From NCBI GenBank assembly GCA_020853405.1, contig JADYYZ010000002.1, positions 1 to 8,083 of the forward strand: a stretch of 8,083 nucleotides of DNA. Direction: 5' to 3'. The notes beneath the pieces were generated by a model. The model was not told the DNA's origin. It saw only the letters and a list, made by a program, of their open reading frames with translations, and did not search any database. The translations under genes were made by a program, and so were the position numbers. This stretch comes from Acetobacteraceae bacterium (lineage in GTDB: Bacteria; Pseudomonadota; Alphaproteobacteria; Acetobacterales; Acetobacteraceae). Of the stretch, positions 7,001 through 8,083 are shown in pieces. The first letter of the stretch is position 1. Every line of letters starts with the position of its first letter.

Positions 7001-7770
7001 CGATCCGCTTCCGCGACATCCTGGCGCAGCCGCGCAAGATCATCTCCTCGCCGATCTGGTCGGGCGTGGAGAGCGAGGAGGTCTGCTACAACGCCGGCTA
7101 CACCAACGTGCACGAGCTGATCCCCTGGCGCACGCTCTCGGGCCGCCAGCAGCTGTACCAGGACCACCCCTGGATGCTGGCGTTCGGCGAGGGCTTCTGC
7201 GTCTATCGCCCGCCGGTCGATCTGCGCGCGCACCACGAGCTGGCGGGGGTGCGGCCGAACGGCAACAAGGAAATCGCGCTCAACTTCATCACGCCGCACC
7301 AGAAATGGGGCATCCACAGCGTCTATACCGACAACCTGATCATGCTGACGCTGTCGCGCGGCGGCCCGATCGTGTGGCTGTCGGAGGTCGACGCCGCCGA
7401 GATCGGGGTCGAGGACAATGACTGGATCGAGGCGTTCAACCGCAACGGCGCGCTGTGCGCCAGGGCGGTTGTCTCGCAACGGGTGCCGCGCGGCATGATC
7501 CTGATGTACCATGCCCAGGAGAAGATCGTGAACGTGCCGGGCAGCGAGATCACCAACACGCGGGGCGGCATCCACAACAGCGTGACCCGCGCCGTGGTGA
7601 AGCCCACGCACATGATCGGCGGCTATGCGCAGCTGAGCTACGGCTTCAACTACTACGGCACCATCGGCACCAACCGCGACGAGTTCGTGCTGGTGCGCAA
7701 GATGGCCAACGTCGCCTGGCTGGACGGCCCGCGCGTGACGCCGCAGGCCGCCGATATCGGGGTTGCGTGA
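4039..7770 (+). CDS. narG: Respiratory nitrate reductase, alpha (catalytic) subunit
   Basis: Catalytic subunit of the membrane-bound nitrate reductase NarGHI. It reduces nitrate to nitrite on the cytoplasmic face, using quinol electrons passed through NarI and NarH. The 1243-residue length is close to the 1247 of E. coli NarG, and similarity is visible along the whole protein. The N-terminal FS0 [4Fe-4S] cluster has its His ligand and three cysteines: H50, C54, C58 and C93, within THGANCTGSCSW and HEPRGCSRG. D223 in YDWYCDLPP corresponds to the Asp ligand of molybdenum (D222 in E. coli). Bis-MGD cofactor-binding stretches are recognisable, including WGSNVPQTRTPDAHF, GAGLNHWYH, GQSGGGWAHYVGQEKLRPQ, NTSDMHPFIHPLSAAVDP and the C-terminal GSEITNTRGGIHNSVTR and GGYAQLSYGFNYYGT. 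No cleavable export signal is present, as expected for cytoplasm-facing NarG. It follows narK by 19 bases and precedes narH by 14, so it is part of one operon. No frameshift or missing key residue was seen. Confidence 0.98.
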   Translation: MSHFLDRLTFFKKYTGSFSNGYGDVTTESRAWEDAYRLRWAHDKIVRSTHGANCTGSCSWKIYVKGGIVTWETQQTDYPRTRPGLPNHEPRGCSRGASYSWYLYSANRVKYPMMRKRLLQLWRAARAETRDPVAAWASIQDDPAKRHDYQAARGLGGFVRVTWQEAEELVAAANVHTVKRWGPDRVIGFSPIPAMSMVSYAAGSRYLSLLGGTCMSFYDWYCDLPPSSPQTWGEQTDVPESADWYNAGFLMMWGSNVPQTRTPDAHFMAEARYRGTKIVTVSPDYSEASKFADLWLHPKQGTDAALALAMGHVILSEWHAKGRCDYFLDYCRRYTDLSMLVLLREQDGKLVADRQLRASDLADNAGQANNPDWKTVAIDDATGQPYVPTGSVGFRWGEQGKWNLEGRDSRTLETVTPRLSLGRDGAERVEVAFPYFGDGATAFFNPTRLGNTVTHQVPTIGVTLADGSTARVATGYDLFLANYGVVAAPDYDAMAPYTPAWGEAVCGVPRKQIITVAREFADNAEKTQGKSMVVLGAGLNHWYHCDMNYRAIINLLVMCGSIGQSGGGWAHYVGQEKLRPQSGWLPLAFATDWSRPPRQQNSTSFWYAHSDQWRYEKIQTGELLSPTAPQKLTGALIDFNVRAERMGWLPSSPQLARNPLTIAAEAKAAGQEVPAYVAAALKERKLAMSCQDPDAPENWPRNLFVWRSNLLGSSGKGHEYFLRHLLGAQNGVQGKDLGEEGTAKPEEVTWRADGPRGKLDLLVTLDFRMSTTCMYSDVVLPTATWYEKNDLNTSDMHPFIHPLSAAVDPAWESRSDWAIFRGLAKRFSELAPGHLGLEKDVVLVPLMHDSPAELGQTGIVRDWFKGECDPVPGTTMPAVVVVERDYPNIHARYTSLGPLMEKLGNNGKGLTWKTSDEVAFLRKLNGETRVPGVEQALAKIETDIDACEVVMHLAPETNGHVAVKAWAALGRNTGREHTHLAVPKEHEAIRFRDILAQPRKIISSPIWSGVESEEVCYNAGYTNVHELIPWRTLSGRQQLYQDHPWMLAFGEGFCVYRPPVDLRAHHELAGVRPNGNKEIALNFITPHQKWGIHSVYTDNLIMLTLSRGGPIVWLSEVDAAEIGVEDNDWIEAFNRNGALCARAVVSQRVPRGMILMYHAQEKIVNVPGSEITNTRGGIHNSVTRAVVKPTHMIGGYAQLSYGFNYYGTIGTNRDEFVLVRKMANVAWLDGPRVTPQAADIGVA

Positions 7771-7776
7771 GGGGAG
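7771..7776 (+). promoter_or_regulatory. Ribosome binding site of narH
   Basis: GGGGAG begins directly after the narG stop codon (7768-7770) and is followed by an 8-base spacer and the narH ATG at 7785. The tight spacing points to co-transcription and probably coupled translation of the two subunits, which are made in equal amounts. Confidence 0.8.
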
Positions 7777-7784
7777 ATCGAGCG

Positions 7785-8083
7785 ATGAAGGTCCGCGCGC
7801 AGATCGCGATGGTGCTGAACCTCGACAAGTGCATCGGCTGCCACACCTGCAGCGTCACCTGCAAGCAGGTCTGGACCAGCCGCGAGGGCGTCGAATACGC
7901 CTGGTTCAACAATGTCGAGACCAAGCCGGGCATCGGCTATCCCAAGGACTGGGAGAACCAGAAGCGCTGGAAGGGCGGCTGGAAGCGCAAATCGAACGGC
8001 AAGATCGTGCCGCGCCAGGGCGGCAAGTGGCGGATCCTCGCCAACATCTTCGCCAACCCGGCGCTGCCGGAGATCGACGACTA
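7785..8083 (+). CDS. narH: Respiratory nitrate reductase, beta (iron-sulfur) subunit, 5' part
   Basis: Electron-transfer subunit that carries electrons from the NarI hemes to NarG through one [3Fe-4S] and three [4Fe-4S] clusters. Only the first 99 codons are present; the family is usually about 480-515 residues, and the gene runs off the right edge. The translation begins MKVRAQIAMVLNLDKCIGCH and matches the E. coli NarH N-terminus closely. The first cysteine group is intact: C16, C19, C22 and C26 in the pattern CxxCxxCxxxC. It is followed by the conserved VWTSREGVEYAWFNNVETKPG and DWENQKRWKGGW stretches and, near the edge, IFANPALPEIDD. The other three cysteine groups lie outside the window. 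The usual order predicts narJ (assembly chaperone) and narI (diheme cytochrome b) downstream; that is inferred from other loci and not visible here. Confidence 0.97.
   Translation, partial: MKVRAQIAMVLNLDKCIGCHTCSVTCKQVWTSREGVEYAWFNNVETKPGIGYPKDWENQKRWKGGWKRKSNGKIVPRQGGKWRILANIFANPALPEIDD

Noticed and set aside
3838..7611. 1257-codon open frame on the minus strand opposite narG
   Set aside because: It is longer than narG itself but overlaps it entirely in antisense. Its composition is low-complexity Arg/Ala/Val/His-rich, and it also runs into the end of narK. This is a codon-bias artefact; narG is unmistakable on the plus strand.
1..8083. CRISPR arrays, tRNA or rRNA genes, insertion-sequence ends, attachment sites
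   Set aside because: No regularly spaced direct repeats, tRNA-like cloverleaf, transposase-like product or terminal inverted repeats were seen on either strand.

Overview
The window comes from a GC-rich proteobacterium, most likely an alphaproteobacterium. Reasons are the strong G/C third-position bias, the fused two-module NarK transporter familiar from Paracoccus-type denitrifiers, and FNR-type operator sites. The exact taxon cannot be fixed from the sequence alone. The content is the regulatory and 5' part of a respiratory nitrate reductase (nar) locus: a regulator on the minus strand, a divergent control region, then narK, narG and the start of narH on the plus strand.

Region by region: 1-280 has no convincing gene and is probably the 3' flank of the regulator plus the upstream region of whatever lies to the left. 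281-946 (minus) encodes a 221-residue Crp/Fnr-family regulator that keeps the FNR-type DNA-reading residues (E..SR) but has no N-terminal cysteine cluster, so it resembles the Dnr/NarR/NnrR group rather than oxygen-sensing FNR. 947-1271 is a 325-base divergent promoter region. It holds a 9/10 FNR-type box (1198-1211) placed to drive narK, a second 8/10 box (1034-1047) placed to drive the regulator, and a GC-rich stretch of inverted repeats between them. 1272-4019 encodes a 915-residue transporter made of two complete NarK modules. 4039-7770 encodes the 1243-residue catalytic subunit NarG. 7785-8083 is the first 99 codons of narH, cut by the window edge.

How the genes fit together: under low oxygen with nitrate or its reduction products, the regulator (or another FNR paralogue) would bind the box upstream of narK and switch on a narKGH... 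operon, with gaps of only 19 and 14 bases and good ribosome binding sites. NarK brings nitrate into the cytoplasm and exports nitrite. NarG reduces nitrate at a molybdenum bis-MGD centre, using electrons passed from the membrane quinol oxidase NarI (expected downstream) through the iron-sulfur subunit NarH. The locus is mostly well-known biology. The most notable points are the NarK1-NarK2 fusion with both pairs of substrate arginines kept, the cysteine-poor regulator with paired divergent boxes, and an AT-rich patch at the 3' end of narK that shares a 10-base word with the narK operator.
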